From Planctomycetales bacterium (GTDB taxonomy: Bacteria; 4484-113): 64,000 nt of DNA. Below are positions 35,964 through 45,484 of this stretch, piece after piece (position 1 is the stretch's first letter; the number at the start of each line of letters is the position of its first letter). The stretch covers positions 240,696 through 304,695 of the forward strand of contig JAUWGS010000001.1 of the NCBI GenBank assembly GCA_030606285.1. Reading direction: 5' to 3'. A program made the position numbers and the translations under genes. The notes beneath the pieces are model-generated. The model saw nothing but the letters and a program-made list of their open reading frames with translations. It made no database searches and was not told the origin of the DNA.

Positions 35964-37277
35964 ATGAAAAACGATCTCCATGAAGCAGTCGTTGTACATG
36001 AGAGCGTAGCTCCACCGTTCCCGCTCACAACGGAAGTGCCGCTTCAGATGGTAGGGCAACCTGCGCATCTGCGTGAGTATGACCTTGTCTGGGTCTATCC
36101 GGCTCTTCCCGCTTATGAATATACGTATGAAACGACTAGGATGGTGAAAGCTCGCTTGAGAAGCTGGACATCAGCGATATTAGATTATCTTCAAGCCGAG
36201 GGAAAACCACTAGTTCTAATTCTTTCAAGGCACCAGACAATAAGAAGGCACAGTGACTCAGGAGCGTGGGGAGCAAGATCCGACACCTGCACGATTGGCA
36301 CCCTGGATGTCTACGGTGCTTTGCTTCCGGGAGCTAAACGTTCATCCTATCAAGGTGAACGGTGTACCGCAACGCCAAATTGCTCACCGGTACTTAGCAG
36401 TTTATTTAACAAATTCTCATGGAACTGGTCCGTGTATTTCGACACCGGTGACTTACAAGGGAGAGGTGATGTGGTTCCTCTTGCCACGGCATTCGGAGAC
36501 GATGACAAAACTGTAGCCTACATGATGACACGTGAGAAGTCGAGCCTCCTGGCACTTCCGCCTATTTCCAGTGAGATATGGAAGCAGCACAAGCCTGAGC
36601 TTATCGAAGCTGTTCGTGAGCAGCTGGCGCAGGACTCGCGGGTGCCCATCCCCGAATGGTTGTCAAGTGTAATGTCGCAGGATCTTCGCGAAGCAAGCGA
36701 TGCATTGCGGCAAGGCAAAGACGAGCTAGAGGATATTCGTGGGAGGGTCGAGCAAGCTGAGCAGCGAATGCACAGTGTCAACCTCAGATTTGCTCGGGCG
36801 CTTCACTGCAACGGCAAAGAGCTGGTCAAAGGTGTTGCTGAATTTCTGAGAGAACTTGGCTTTAGGGTGGAAGTCGTCGGTGGGAAAAAGGAAGACCTGC
36901 GCCTTTTCTTGGAGGACAACTTCTTGGCTGCAGCCGAAGTTAAGGGCTGCATAAGGTCCTGCCATCTAGATGCAATCGGACAACTGCTGAGTCATACGAC
37001 TCCGCTTCTGGAGGAGTTCCCTCGGCTGAAGAGGATTGTTATCTGCAACGCATATCGTGAGCTTCCTCCTTCGAAGCGTGACCGGCCATTCGAACCTACG
37101 ATCATTGATATCGCCATGAAAAACGAGGTCTGCTTACTAACCAGCTGCCAACTCCTCCAAATGGTTGAGGAAGTGAAGAGAGCACAGAACGATGCAGAGT
37201 ACTTCCGGAATCTAATACTCTCTACAGTCGGTGAAGTTGAGTGGCCCCGCGAAGAAAACGAGGACGTTATAGACTGA
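35964..37277 (+). CDS. Two-domain protein: unknown N-terminal domain plus C-terminal PD-(D/E)XK-nuclease-like domain
   Basis: 437 aa; C-terminal KELVKGVAEFLRELGFRVEVVGGKKEDLRLFLEDNFLAAAEVKGC...RIVICNAYRELPPSKRDRPFEPTIIDIAMKNEVCLLTSCQLLQMVEEV fits a restriction-endonuclease-like fold (D...ExK). Confidence 0.65.
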   Translation: MKNDLHEAVVVHESVAPPFPLTTEVPLQMVGQPAHLREYDLVWVYPALPAYEYTYETTRMVKARLRSWTSAILDYLQAEGKPLVLILSRHQTIRRHSDSGAWGARSDTCTIGTLDVYGALLPGAKRSSYQGERCTATPNCSPVLSSLFNKFSWNWSVYFDTGDLQGRGDVVPLATAFGDDDKTVAYMMTREKSSLLALPPISSEIWKQHKPELIEAVREQLAQDSRVPIPEWLSSVMSQDLREASDALRQGKDELEDIRGRVEQAEQRMHSVNLRFARALHCNGKELVKGVAEFLRELGFRVEVVGGKKEDLRLFLEDNFLAAAEVKGCIRSCHLDAIGQLLSHTTPLLEEFPRLKRIVICNAYRELPPSKRDRPFEPTIIDIAMKNEVCLLTSCQLLQMVEEVKRAQNDAEYFRNLILSTVGEVEWPREENEDVID

Positions 37278-37302
37278 GTGCCTTCCGCGCACACGACGCT
37301 GT

Positions 37303-37605
37303 GTGATACACTCATTCGGAGGAGGGAAACCGATGAGTGTTAGTTTCGAGAGCGTCTGGGCTTCAATCTGCGCAAATGAAGGGCAGATATTCTACACAAA
37401 AACGGGATTAGATTTTAGCTACAGAATCAAGGACAACACCTTCTATCCAAGCAGAACTAAATACGCTATAGGAAAAGGCGACTTCGAAAAAGCCTATCGC
37501 ATGGTTCCAATCAAGGGGCCCGGTGTCATAAACGAAATAGTCAGAGGCCCAGCCTACATCTGGGCAGTCCTCCACGATTCAAGAATATCTAAAGGTGAGT
37601 GGTGA
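37303..37605 (+). CDS. Small ~100-aa protein of unknown function
   Basis: GQIFYTKTGLDFSYRIKDNTFYPSRTKYAIGKGDFEKAYRMVPIKGPGVINEIVRGPAYIWAVLHDSRI; first listed Met is MIHSF, MSVSFES (37333) preceded by GGAGGG. Confidence 0.6.
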   Translation: MIHSFGGGKPMSVSFESVWASICANEGQIFYTKTGLDFSYRIKDNTFYPSRTKYAIGKGDFEKAYRMVPIKGPGVINEIVRGPAYIWAVLHDSRISKGEW

Positions 37606-37611
37606 TTACTA

Positions 37612-38103
37612 ATGCGTTACAGAGTCTTTCTTAGTCACTGCAGTAAGGATATACATTTGGTGGAAGCCCTTCCTGCCTACGCCAAATCCCACAACATCGA
37701 TATATACCTATACGAACATGACCCTCAGCTTGGCATGATGATTGCCGACAAGATACAGCGTAGAATCGAGCAATCGGACGCGTTCGTGGTGATTTTAACA
37801 AAGAGTAGTGAAGACTCAGTATACGTGCAACAGGAAATTGGCGCCGCACTCAACGCGAAAAAGCCGGTTGTCCCGCTCGTTGGCGTAGGATTCGATACAT
37901 CCAAGCTCGGCATGTTAGAGGGAACGAAGTACATACCGTTCGCGGAGGATGATCCCGAATCAGCTCTGTCAAAGCTCGTGCGATATCTAGCTAATCTTAA
38001 AAAAGGTAAGGAAAGGGGGCTAATGAACGCGCTTCTATTCGTTGCTGGAACGCTGCTACTTGGAGCTATGTTTGGCGGCGACCAAGATAACGATATCGCA
38101 TAG
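37612..38103 (+). CDS. TIR-domain protein with C-terminal transmembrane segment
   Basis: RVFLSHCSKDIHLVEALPAYAKSHNIDIYLYEHDPQLG...SDAFVVILTKSSEDSVYVQQEIGAALNAKKPVVPL; C-terminal NALLFVAGTLLLGAMFGG. Confidence 0.8.
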   Translation: MRYRVFLSHCSKDIHLVEALPAYAKSHNIDIYLYEHDPQLGMMIADKIQRRIEQSDAFVVILTKSSEDSVYVQQEIGAALNAKKPVVPLVGVGFDTSKLGMLEGTKYIPFAEDDPESALSKLVRYLANLKKGKERGLMNALLFVAGTLLLGAMFGGDQDNDIA

Positions 38104-38124
38104 CAGATTAGACCGCCTCTTCAT

Positions 38125-38802
38125 TTATGCGCCGTTATCCCCTGGTGGCACCACCGTCTCCTCTGGCTTGGGCTTCCATCCATCGTCAAATCCCCAACTA
38201 AGCCAGCTCTTGTAATCGTCCATAAGGACGTTAGCGACGCGTATCAATCGCTGAGCAAGGTCCGGAGGAAACTTCTCACGGGCGGCGACGTTGCACAGTT
38301 TCAGTACATTACTTGTGAGCACAGCTTGTTCTTTTGTCATCGCGCCGACAGAAAGTAGGTTCGATAAAAGCTCTATCTGTGATGCTCAGGGTCTCAACTT
38401 AAGCCCGGACCATTTGGCTAGGTTTCTCAGCCCAATCTCGATCTCGCCCCGCAAACCAGACAAGGCCATCTCCGGTAAGTCCTTTGCTGCAACCGCATAA
38501 TGATTAGTCTCGAGTCCACTAGGAGACTGCTCAAAGTTGAGCGCCTGCAGGCGCTTATTCCATTGATTGGCTAGATAGCTCACACTTCTACGAGACGACG
38601 GAGATGGCTGGGGCGTGGGCGAATGCGCCTTAATCATCTTCTCAGACTCTCGAAGTGTCGGCTCAAACTCAATATCTGCACCTGGCAAGCGTGCCCTCAG
38701 CAATCGTTGAAGCAGCATTCCGATCTCTCTTCGGAACAGAAAGAGAAAAAGCACTGCTACCAGCGGCCAATAAGCACCAGTAACTAGAGGAATCAACTCC
38801 AT
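38125..38802 (-). pseudogene. Membrane-anchored protein (HEPN/DUF4145-like helical C-terminus) interrupted by one in-frame TGA
   Basis: ORFs 38386..38802 and 38125..38340 share one frame: ...GLRNLAKWSGLKLRP*ASQIELLSNLLSVGAMTKEQAVLTSNVLKLCNVAAREKFPPDLAQRLIRVANVLMDDYKSWL...; stop at 38386-38388. Confidence 0.7.
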
Positions 38803-38897
38803 AACTCACCCCCGATATCCGCTCGTGATACCGCTGCTCAGGCTTGCGGCCCCTGTGTAAGTATAAGATGTATAAGCTGTTAAGACAATCGCCGCCC

Positions 38898-40007
38898 CTA
38901 CCCCCGGCCAGCCGGCAGGTGGCGTTCCAAGCTTGCGAGAATGCCGCAAAGCGCCCACATGGTCACCATCGAGCTTCCGCCGTAGCTCAAAAACGGCAGC
39001 GGCAGGCCTGTAACCGGCATCAGCCCAATCGTCATCCCCACGTTGATGAACAGCTGGAAGAACATCACCGCCAGCACGCCATACACGATAAGCCTCTGGT
39101 AATCCCCCGGCACGCGCTGCGCCAACCGCAGCATCTTCCAGAAAAACGCGCCGAATGCAAAAAGCACCGCAAGCGACCCAATTAGCCCCCATTCCTCGCC
39201 CACCGTGGCGAAGATGAAGTCCGCCGCCTGCTCCGGCACGAACTGCCCCTGCGTCTGCGTGCCCTGCAAAACTCCCTTGCCCCACACGCCGCCGGAGCCC
39301 ACCGCTATCTTGCTCTGATGCACCTGGTAGCCGCTCTCCAGGATGTCGCGACCGGGCTGCAAATACGTCACGATGCGCGCCTTCTGGTAGTCGTTGAGCA
39401 CAAACCATCCCGGCACTGCGACCACAACGAGCGCTGCGAAGATGCCCACGAGGTATCGCCAGGGAAACGGCTTGACCCACAGCACCGTGAGCAGCAGGAA
39501 CATAAACACCATCGCCGTGCCGAGGTCGGGCTGCAACACGATTGGCACCATGAGGGCGAGCAGCACGCCCACCGCCGCAAAGAACCTGCGCGCCTCCTCG
39601 CTGTGGAAATACTCCGTGAGGAAGTACGCGAGCAGCAGCACGGCGAAAAACTTCGCAAACTCCGACGGCTGCACCGTTATCTCCCAGATTTTCAGCCAGC
39701 GGCGTGAGCCGTGCGCCGCCCAGCCCACGAAAAGCGTGAGCAGCAGCAGCGCTTCAATGGGAAAAAGCAGCAAGTAGAAGTTCGCCGGGCGCACGCCGAA
39801 GTGCACACGCGAAATCAGCATGTAACCGACAATACCGGCAGCAATCCACAGCGTCTGCATCCACACCGTGCGCGAGGGCACCAAGCCGCCGGTGTAGGTC
39901 GTGGAGTACAGGCAGATCAGCCCAAGCAGGCTGAAGACCAGCGGGAACACGAAGTGCCACGCGCCGAGCGTCTGTCGAACCTCGTCCCGCCGCTTCTGCA
40001 TGCGCAA
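38898..40007 (-). CDS. rodA: Rod shape-determining protein RodA/FtsW family
   Basis: 369 aa; QSKIAVGSGGVWGKGVLQGTQTQGQFVPEQAADFIFATVGEEWG; GLPLPFLSYGGSSMV. Confidence 0.95.
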   Translation of the reverse strand: MRMQKRRDEVRQTLGAWHFVFPLVFSLLGLICLYSTTYTGGLVPSRTVWMQTLWIAAGIVGYMLISRVHFGVRPANFYLLLFPIEALLLLTLFVGWAAHGSRRWLKIWEITVQPSEFAKFFAVLLLAYFLTEYFHSEEARRFFAAVGVLLALMVPIVLQPDLGTAMVFMFLLLTVLWVKPFPWRYLVGIFAALVVVAVPGWFVLNDYQKARIVTYLQPGRDILESGYQVHQSKIAVGSGGVWGKGVLQGTQTQGQFVPEQAADFIFATVGEEWGLIGSLAVLFAFGAFFWKMLRLAQRVPGDYQRLIVYGVLAVMFFQLFINVGMTIGLMPVTGLPLPFLSYGGSSMVTMWALCGILASLERHLPAGRG

Positions 40008-40069
40008 GATGATACCAGATGCATGCGGGAACTCTCGCGTGTTGCGCTGTATACTATCGTATTAAAGTA

Positions 40070-40093
40070 AGCGCCCCGGATAGCCGGGGCGCT
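40070..40093 (-). terminator. Strong GC stem-loop terminator after the 1060-aa gene
   Basis: AGCGCCCCGGatagCCGGGGCGCT between the 40132 stop and rodA. Confidence 0.75.
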
Positions 40094-40131
40094 TTGTTGC
40101 GCAAGTTTCTCAAATCAAAACGGTCTTATAG

Positions 40132-43100
40132 CTACCCCCCAATCGTCGCAACGCCATCGGTCACCGTAATCGTCGTCGGCAGCCACCAGGAAGCGCCGCT
40201 GCTGAATAGGTCGGCGCCGGAGTTGTGCTGCGAAACCGAGCCGCTGAAATACTGCGTCTGCTCGTATTCCGTGCCCGGATTGACAATCACGCGAAGCTGG
40301 CAACCCACCACGCGCGGAGGTATCGGCGGGTCGGCGTCCGGGTCAGCTTGGTCATCAGTGTAGTAGTTCACGCCGATTTCATACGTACCTTCCTCAAACA
40401 GGCTGGTTTCCGCATCGGGCGTGCACGTGAAGTTCTCCGGTCCGTAACCTTCCATGTTATCCACGTCCAGGTTGCCCGAGTTGATACCCTTATGTCCGTA
40501 GTAGCTCACGTCGCCGCTTGGGTCGCGAGCGTAGAGGTCAATATCGCTGCCGCCACCCATGTTCCACGTTAGCGTCACCCGGAAGATTAGCTCGCGCGTA
40601 AACTCCACCTCCATCGGCGCGCTGTAGGTCGTTCCCAGCGCATTGGTCGCCTTTATCTGCATCACGTTCAAGCCCGGCACCAGCGCGACCTTCTTGTCGA
40701 AGTTGCCGCTGACATCAACCGAGAATATCTCCTCACTGCCGTTGTGCATCACGAGGATTTCCGGCCCGTCGAGGTTCAGCACCTGACCTGCGATGTGGTA
40801 GATGCCGTTGGTCTCGTCGGTCTCATTGTCAAACTGGCTCATCGTGATGGAGATATCGGGAACCTCCAGCACGTCGCCGGTGTAAGCTGGCAAAACGACG
40901 TTTACCGTTACCGGCACCAGCGCAATGACCGTCACTTTATTCGTCGTTGAAAGGCCACGTGCCGAGAACGTTACTACCTTCCAGCCCGTCGGGACGTTGG
41001 AAAGGACGTAGTAGCCACCTGGATTTGTGATGTCCGTAATGACACCTTCGTCTCCCTCCACCTGCACGTTCACGTTGGCGATTGGCTCGTCGTTGGTGTC
41101 ACGCACCTGGCCGATTATTGCACCGTGGAACTCAAACGGATTGAAGATGAAGTCTATGTCGGTTGTATCGCCCGCATCTATCTGCACGTCATTCAGATTC
41201 GTCGTGTCGCCGTTTTCGCTCACCAGCCAGAAGTCCCAGAGGCCGGGTGGCAGGTCGAGGTTGTCCAGGTTCAGGTCGAAGTCCAGCAAGTCCCAGGTAA
41301 TCCACACGTCGCGGTCGGGATCGCCCGTATCGTTCATACCGATAACGATGCGCTCCGTACCCTCAGCATTGTTGTCCGGATTGTTGTCGTGCAGGTTCCC
41401 GACGTGCTCCTGGATGATGTCCGTCGGGCTGTCGGTGCCAAAAAATAGCTCCAGCCAGTCACCGGCGCAATCGGGCAATTTCTCCTTAATGGCATCGTCT
41501 ATGTACCCCTTCACGTTGTCGGTAATCTCGTTCTTGATGCCCTGCACCGGGTCTTCATAAATCTCCTCGGCGCGCTCGACGAACTTGATGCCCTTCTCAG
41601 CCATGTCCATCCCTTCGCCGATACCGGGTATGGCGGTCTTCACCACCTCCTGGTAAAACTCCGCGCCCTTCTCCAGGGCTTCGGCACCTTCACGATGTGT
41701 GATGTCAATCGGCCGGAAGTTTTGGTCCGTCGCACGGTCGGCAAACCGGCTCTGAACCTCGTACTCCCCCATCCCCGAAGCATGGATCATATCGTTGTAT
41801 ATCGTGCTGCCCGCGGTGTCGAAGTCGCCGGTGTAGAGCTTGTCCCGGAACTCCGCTGCGCTGTAAGGAGTTCCATCCGTCTGTCGCGGGAGCCGCGATA
41901 CCGGAAGCACGTAGTCGTAGAACTGCTCCCAGTCCGAAGCCGAGTAATCCTGCGTGAGCTGCTGAATTTTCTCGCGCTGCCGCCCGCCGCTTCCGCCGAG
42001 GAAGCTGAAGAACCCCCACAGTTTGTTGAGCATGCTCCCCGCGCCGGACGTCTCTTTCAGGCTTGACGGCACGTGGGTGGGGAACAGCATCTCCGCTGCG
42101 ACCTTCGTCGCTTCCTCCATCCCCAGCAGCTTATTCTGCAAAAACTCCAGTTCCAGCATCTCCTCGTAGCTAAGGTCGGTATCGCGGCTGAGAAGCTCGT
42201 CCGTGAACCCGTTACTCAACATCTCCATGTTGGTAAGCTGGTAGAGCGTGTTTACTGTGGAGAAGTAGGCGATTGTCTGCGCCGCCTCGAACGTGTTATC
42301 CGGAATCGGTGCAACTTCGCGCACGTCGCCGTCAATGTAGCTGAAGTTGATGCCACGGCTGTCGATGCCTTCTTCACCCTGATCGTCAACCGAAACCACC
42401 GAGTATTCGGCACCAGCGATGCTGTCCTGGATGCTGTAGGTGGGATATATGCCGGGGCCGTTGTTCATTTCCCGGCGCATCAACGTTTCGTTGAGCTTCA
42501 GTCTTTCGCCAACACCAGTCAGGCGGTAGACGTTGTAGCCTGTGAGCACGTTGCCGTAATTGATGGCCAGGGGCGTGATATCAGCGATACCCACCGTGCC
42601 GCTGCCGTCGCCGTCCACGGGGCGCTCGTAATCGTCCTCGGTGCCGTCAGTCGTATCTTTGCCATAGTAGACCGCGACAGGTGTTATGTCGGCGATACTC
42701 ACGGTGCCGCTCAGATCGTAGTCGCCCGCATTGCGCTCTTCCCAGACAACCTCTATGACTCCACCGCCTATGTCGGTTACAGTCACAGGGACGATGCTGC
42801 GGGAAGTGCGCGGCGCGCGGCATGTCTCCTTGTCGACTGCTCGCACGAACGGCGTTGGCGAGAAGGTCACTGTGAACAACTCGCCGCTGCCGCTGATTCC
42901 ACCAGATTCCTGCGGTCGGATGCGGGCAAATCCGAGCACGACCTCGCCGGGCTCTTCGCTGATGGAAAATGCGATCGTGTCGTCCTGCGGCAGAAGCTCG
43001 CCGCGCTCCATATCGAGCGGTGTCATCTCGCTGGCGGGATAGCGCAGCAAGAAGTACGCGTGCTCGCAATCCGTAAGATCGCGGGCAATGACTCGTGCCG

Positions 43101-43299
43101 TCATCCCGTCAACGACAAGCTCGAACCGTCCGTCGTCGGGTACAGGTGTAAGCCCGTCCTCGCCCAGCGTCACCAGTTTGAGCGACTCCACATCAGCCGG
43201 TGCCGCAAGCTGCGGTGTCACCGAGCGCGAGCTTCCCCCACAAGCTGACAGCGCAAGCGCTGCTGTCAGCAGCAATAGCAGAAAAACACAGCGTTTCAT
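40132..43299 (-). CDS. Large secreted lipoprotein with dockerin-like EF-hand repeats, carboxypeptidase-regulatory-like domain and DUF2135-like C-terminus
   Basis: MKRCVFLLLLLTAALALSACGG; GDYDLSGTVSIADITPVAVYYG and DGDGSGTVGIADITPLAINYG; TLTWNMGGGSDIDLYARDPSGDVSYYGHKG; start refined to ATG 43299 after GGAGGTG. Confidence 0.8.
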   Translation of the reverse strand: MKRCVFLLLLLTAALALSACGGSSRSVTPQLAAPADVESLKLVTLGEDGLTPVPDDGRFELVVDGMTARVIARDLTDCEHAYFLLRYPASEMTPLDMERGELLPQDDTIAFSISEEPGEVVLGFARIRPQESGGISGSGELFTVTFSPTPFVRAVDKETCRAPRTSRSIVPVTVTDIGGGVIEVVWEERNAGDYDLSGTVSIADITPVAVYYGKDTTDGTEDDYERPVDGDGSGTVGIADITPLAINYGNVLTGYNVYRLTGVGERLKLNETLMRREMNNGPGIYPTYSIQDSIAGAEYSVVSVDDQGEEGIDSRGINFSYIDGDVREVAPIPDNTFEAAQTIAYFSTVNTLYQLTNMEMLSNGFTDELLSRDTDLSYEEMLELEFLQNKLLGMEEATKVAAEMLFPTHVPSSLKETSGAGSMLNKLWGFFSFLGGSGGRQREKIQQLTQDYSASDWEQFYDYVLPVSRLPRQTDGTPYSAAEFRDKLYTGDFDTAGSTIYNDMIHASGMGEYEVQSRFADRATDQNFRPIDITHREGAEALEKGAEFYQEVVKTAIPGIGEGMDMAEKGIKFVERAEEIYEDPVQGIKNEITDNVKGYIDDAIKEKLPDCAGDWLELFFGTDSPTDIIQEHVGNLHDNNPDNNAEGTERIVIGMNDTGDPDRDVWITWDLLDFDLNLDNLDLPPGLWDFWLVSENGDTTNLNDVQIDAGDTTDIDFIFNPFEFHGAIIGQVRDTNDEPIANVNVQVEGDEGVITDITNPGGYYVLSNVPTGWKVVTFSARGLSTTNKVTVIALVPVTVNVVLPAYTGDVLEVPDISITMSQFDNETDETNGIYHIAGQVLNLDGPEILVMHNGSEEIFSVDVSGNFDKKVALVPGLNVMQIKATNALGTTYSAPMEVEFTRELIFRVTLTWNMGGGSDIDLYARDPSGDVSYYGHKGINSGNLDVDNMEGYGPENFTCTPDAETSLFEEGTYEIGVNYYTDDQADPDADPPIPPRVVGCQLRVIVNPGTEYEQTQYFSGSVSQHNSGADLFSSGASWWLPTTITVTDGVATIGG

Positions 43300-43395
43300 G
43301 CCAAACACCTCCACACTGGAGTATCTGTATTGTATCTTATAGACAAGTTATACTCAAACCGCTGGGCCCGGTGCAGCGGGAGCATCGCCGGAGCG

Positions 43396-43902
43396 CTATA
43401 GCAGTTCGCCTTCTTGCACGATTGCCCGTATGCTCTCAATGACCTCATCTACAGCCGCTGTGACATCAGGATGCATGTTTTCTGAAACGGTTAGATTGTC
43501 CGCAATCTCAACAGTGAATATGCGTATGCCCCGGTCGTCGGGCATATCAAGGCCGATAGTGCGGCCGAACTCCACTGCTGACTTGAAGCCGATGCCATGG
43601 CTTGTGAGCAGTCTTGACGTTGATTCCAGATCATCCATGCCGATCTCGCGGACAGTTCCAACAGCGTACTCACCGGTCATGATGGAATCAACGACTATCA
43701 CTCCGTCAAAGCCCGCAAGCTTTTCTGTGAACTCGAAGCCGGCCTCTGTAGCGACATCCATAACGATCTCAACACCTTCAGGAGTGCGGGGAGGATTCTT
43801 CTGCAGCTCTTCAATCACAACCAGGCCTACCCGGTCGTCCGAGAGCACCGGGTTGCCCACGCCGAGTATCATTAACCTTCTCATTGAATCCTTTTTGGCC
43901 AT
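43396..43902 (-). CDS. Hydrogenase maturation endopeptidase
   Basis: MILGVGNPVLSDDRVGLVVIEEL; DGVIVVDSIMTGEYAVGTV; LLTSHGIGFKSAVEFGRTIGLDMPD. Confidence 0.9.
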   Translation of the reverse strand: MAKKDSMRRLMILGVGNPVLSDDRVGLVVIEELQKNPPRTPEGVEIVMDVATEAGFEFTEKLAGFDGVIVVDSIMTGEYAVGTVREIGMDDLESTSRLLTSHGIGFKSAVEFGRTIGLDMPDDRGIRIFTVEIADNLTVSENMHPDVTAAVDEVIESIRAIVQEGELL

Positions 43903-43950
43903 CCTTCCCGTCTAGAATACCACGCTCAATCCTGCCGTCCACGTATAAGA

Positions 43951-43977
43951 AAGAGGGAGAGACTTACCCTCCCTCTT
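43951..43977. terminator. Stem-loop between the protease and hydrogenase large-subunit genes
   Basis: AAGAGGGAG...CTCCCTCTT, 9-bp stem. Confidence 0.5.
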
Positions 43978-44014
43978 CGATCATCGTTCAAACAAAAGCC
44001 GGTGGTGCGCTACT

Positions 44015-45484
44015 TCACTCCCGGCGTATGCTGTCCAGGAGGTTACCCTCCTTATCGTACAGGCGCACTTCGAGTGGCATTTGCCCCGGCAATGAATGCG
44101 TCGCGCAGGCAAAGCACGGGTCGTATGCCCTGAACGCCATCTCAACCATGTTCAGCATCGGTTCGGTAACCTCCGCTCCGGCTTTAATGACCCCCTGCGC
44201 CGCCTTCTTAATCGACATACAAATTGCACCGTTGTTGTTTGTGGTGCCGACGATCAGATTCGCCTTCTGCACAATTCCCTTCTCGTCAGTAATGTAGTGA
44301 TGCGTGAGTGTGCCGCGCGGGGCTTCAACGATGCCCACGCCTTCGGTCGGTTTCTCCGTCGGGATAACGCGGTAGTCTGGACCCGTGATATCGGGATCCT
44401 GTGCCAGCTCCAGGAAGCGCTCAGCTGCATACATTATCTCAATAACGCGCGCCCAGTGGGTAGCAAGCGTGGCGTTCACCGGCTTACCGCCGAGCGTGTC
44501 GTAGAAGCGCTCATATTGCTCCTGTGCCAGCGGGGTGGCCATCCCGTCCGCTACGTTCAGGCGTGACAGCGGGGTTGCGCGGTAAATCCCTGAATCCTGA
44601 CCATCCACCAGGCCCTTCCAGCCAATGGACTTGATGTACGGGAACTTGAGGTAGGACCATGGCAGGACACACTCCTCTACAACATCGAGGTAATCCTTGG
44701 GTTCGTACTTAACGATTTCCTTACCCTCGGTATCGGTGACTCTTACCTTGCCATCGTAGAAGTTTATGTGGTTATTCTCATCAACCATCCCCATGTTGTG
44801 GCACGTGAGCACATAGGGATCGGAAAGGATGAGATCCACATACTCCTTTTTAGCGAGCACGAAGTCATCCACTACTTTGAGTGTGAACTTCGCGAACTCA
44901 AGCTTGTGCTTCGCAATCTCCAGGATGCGATCGTGATCTTCCTTGTCTGTGAGACCCTTGCTCATTCCGCCGGGGAGCATGTTGACCGGAATCACCGGCT
45001 TCCCGCCCAGAATCTTCGCAACTTCGTGACACTCAATGCGCGTGCGAATAACTTCCTTGCCAATTTCGACGCCCACTTTGTGAATCACGCCGAGGATATT
45101 GCGAACCGCGGGGTCAGCATCCGGTCCCATCACGAAGTCGGGGCCGCCCAGAGCGTAGAAATGCGTCGTATGGTCGCCCAGCATGAAGGCGCTGTACTGC
45201 AACTCACGCAGTTTCCTGGCGGTTGGCGGAAGCTCCACATGATAGACCGCATCGCCGGCTTTGGCCGATGCTGTAAGGTGAGCCTCCGGACAGACACCGC
45301 AGATTCGGCTCGTTATGCGCGGCATCTCCTCCACTGGCCGGCCTTCGGCGAACTTCTCGAAGCCGCGTAGCTCCGGTACCTGGAAAAAGACGTTATCCAC
45401 GCTTCCGTCGTCATTGAGGAAAATCTCTATTTTCCCATGGCCTTCAAGGCGTGTAATCGGGTCGATGGTTATTCGCTTGGTCAT
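44015..45484 (-). CDS. mvhA: Cytoplasmic [NiFe] hydrogenase large subunit (group 3, MvhA-like)
   Basis: RICGVCPEAH and DPCFACATH Ni-binding motifs; ITRLEGHGKIEIFL. Confidence 0.93.
   Translation of the reverse strand: MTKRITIDPITRLEGHGKIEIFLNDDGSVDNVFFQVPELRGFEKFAEGRPVEEMPRITSRICGVCPEAHLTASAKAGDAVYHVELPPTARKLRELQYSAFMLGDHTTHFYALGGPDFVMGPDADPAVRNILGVIHKVGVEIGKEVIRTRIECHEVAKILGGKPVIPVNMLPGGMSKGLTDKEDHDRILEIAKHKLEFAKFTLKVVDDFVLAKKEYVDLILSDPYVLTCHNMGMVDENNHINFYDGKVRVTDTEGKEIVKYEPKDYLDVVEECVLPWSYLKFPYIKSIGWKGLVDGQDSGIYRATPLSRLNVADGMATPLAQEQYERFYDTLGGKPVNATLATHWARVIEIMYAAERFLELAQDPDITGPDYRVIPTEKPTEGVGIVEAPRGTLTHHYITDEKGIVQKANLIVGTTNNNGAICMSIKKAAQGVIKAGAEVTEPMLNMVEMAFRAYDPCFACATHSLPGQMPLEVRLYDKEGNLLDSIRRE

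Noticed and set aside
38806-39480. 224-aa minus-strand ORF
   Set aside because: Out-of-frame reading of rodA; low-complexity Gly/Ala/Arg-rich translation.
42073-43248. 391-aa plus-strand ORF
   Set aside because: Antisense shadow of the 1060-aa lipoprotein gene; composition unlike a real protein (His/Arg/Val-rich), no signal peptide or domain.
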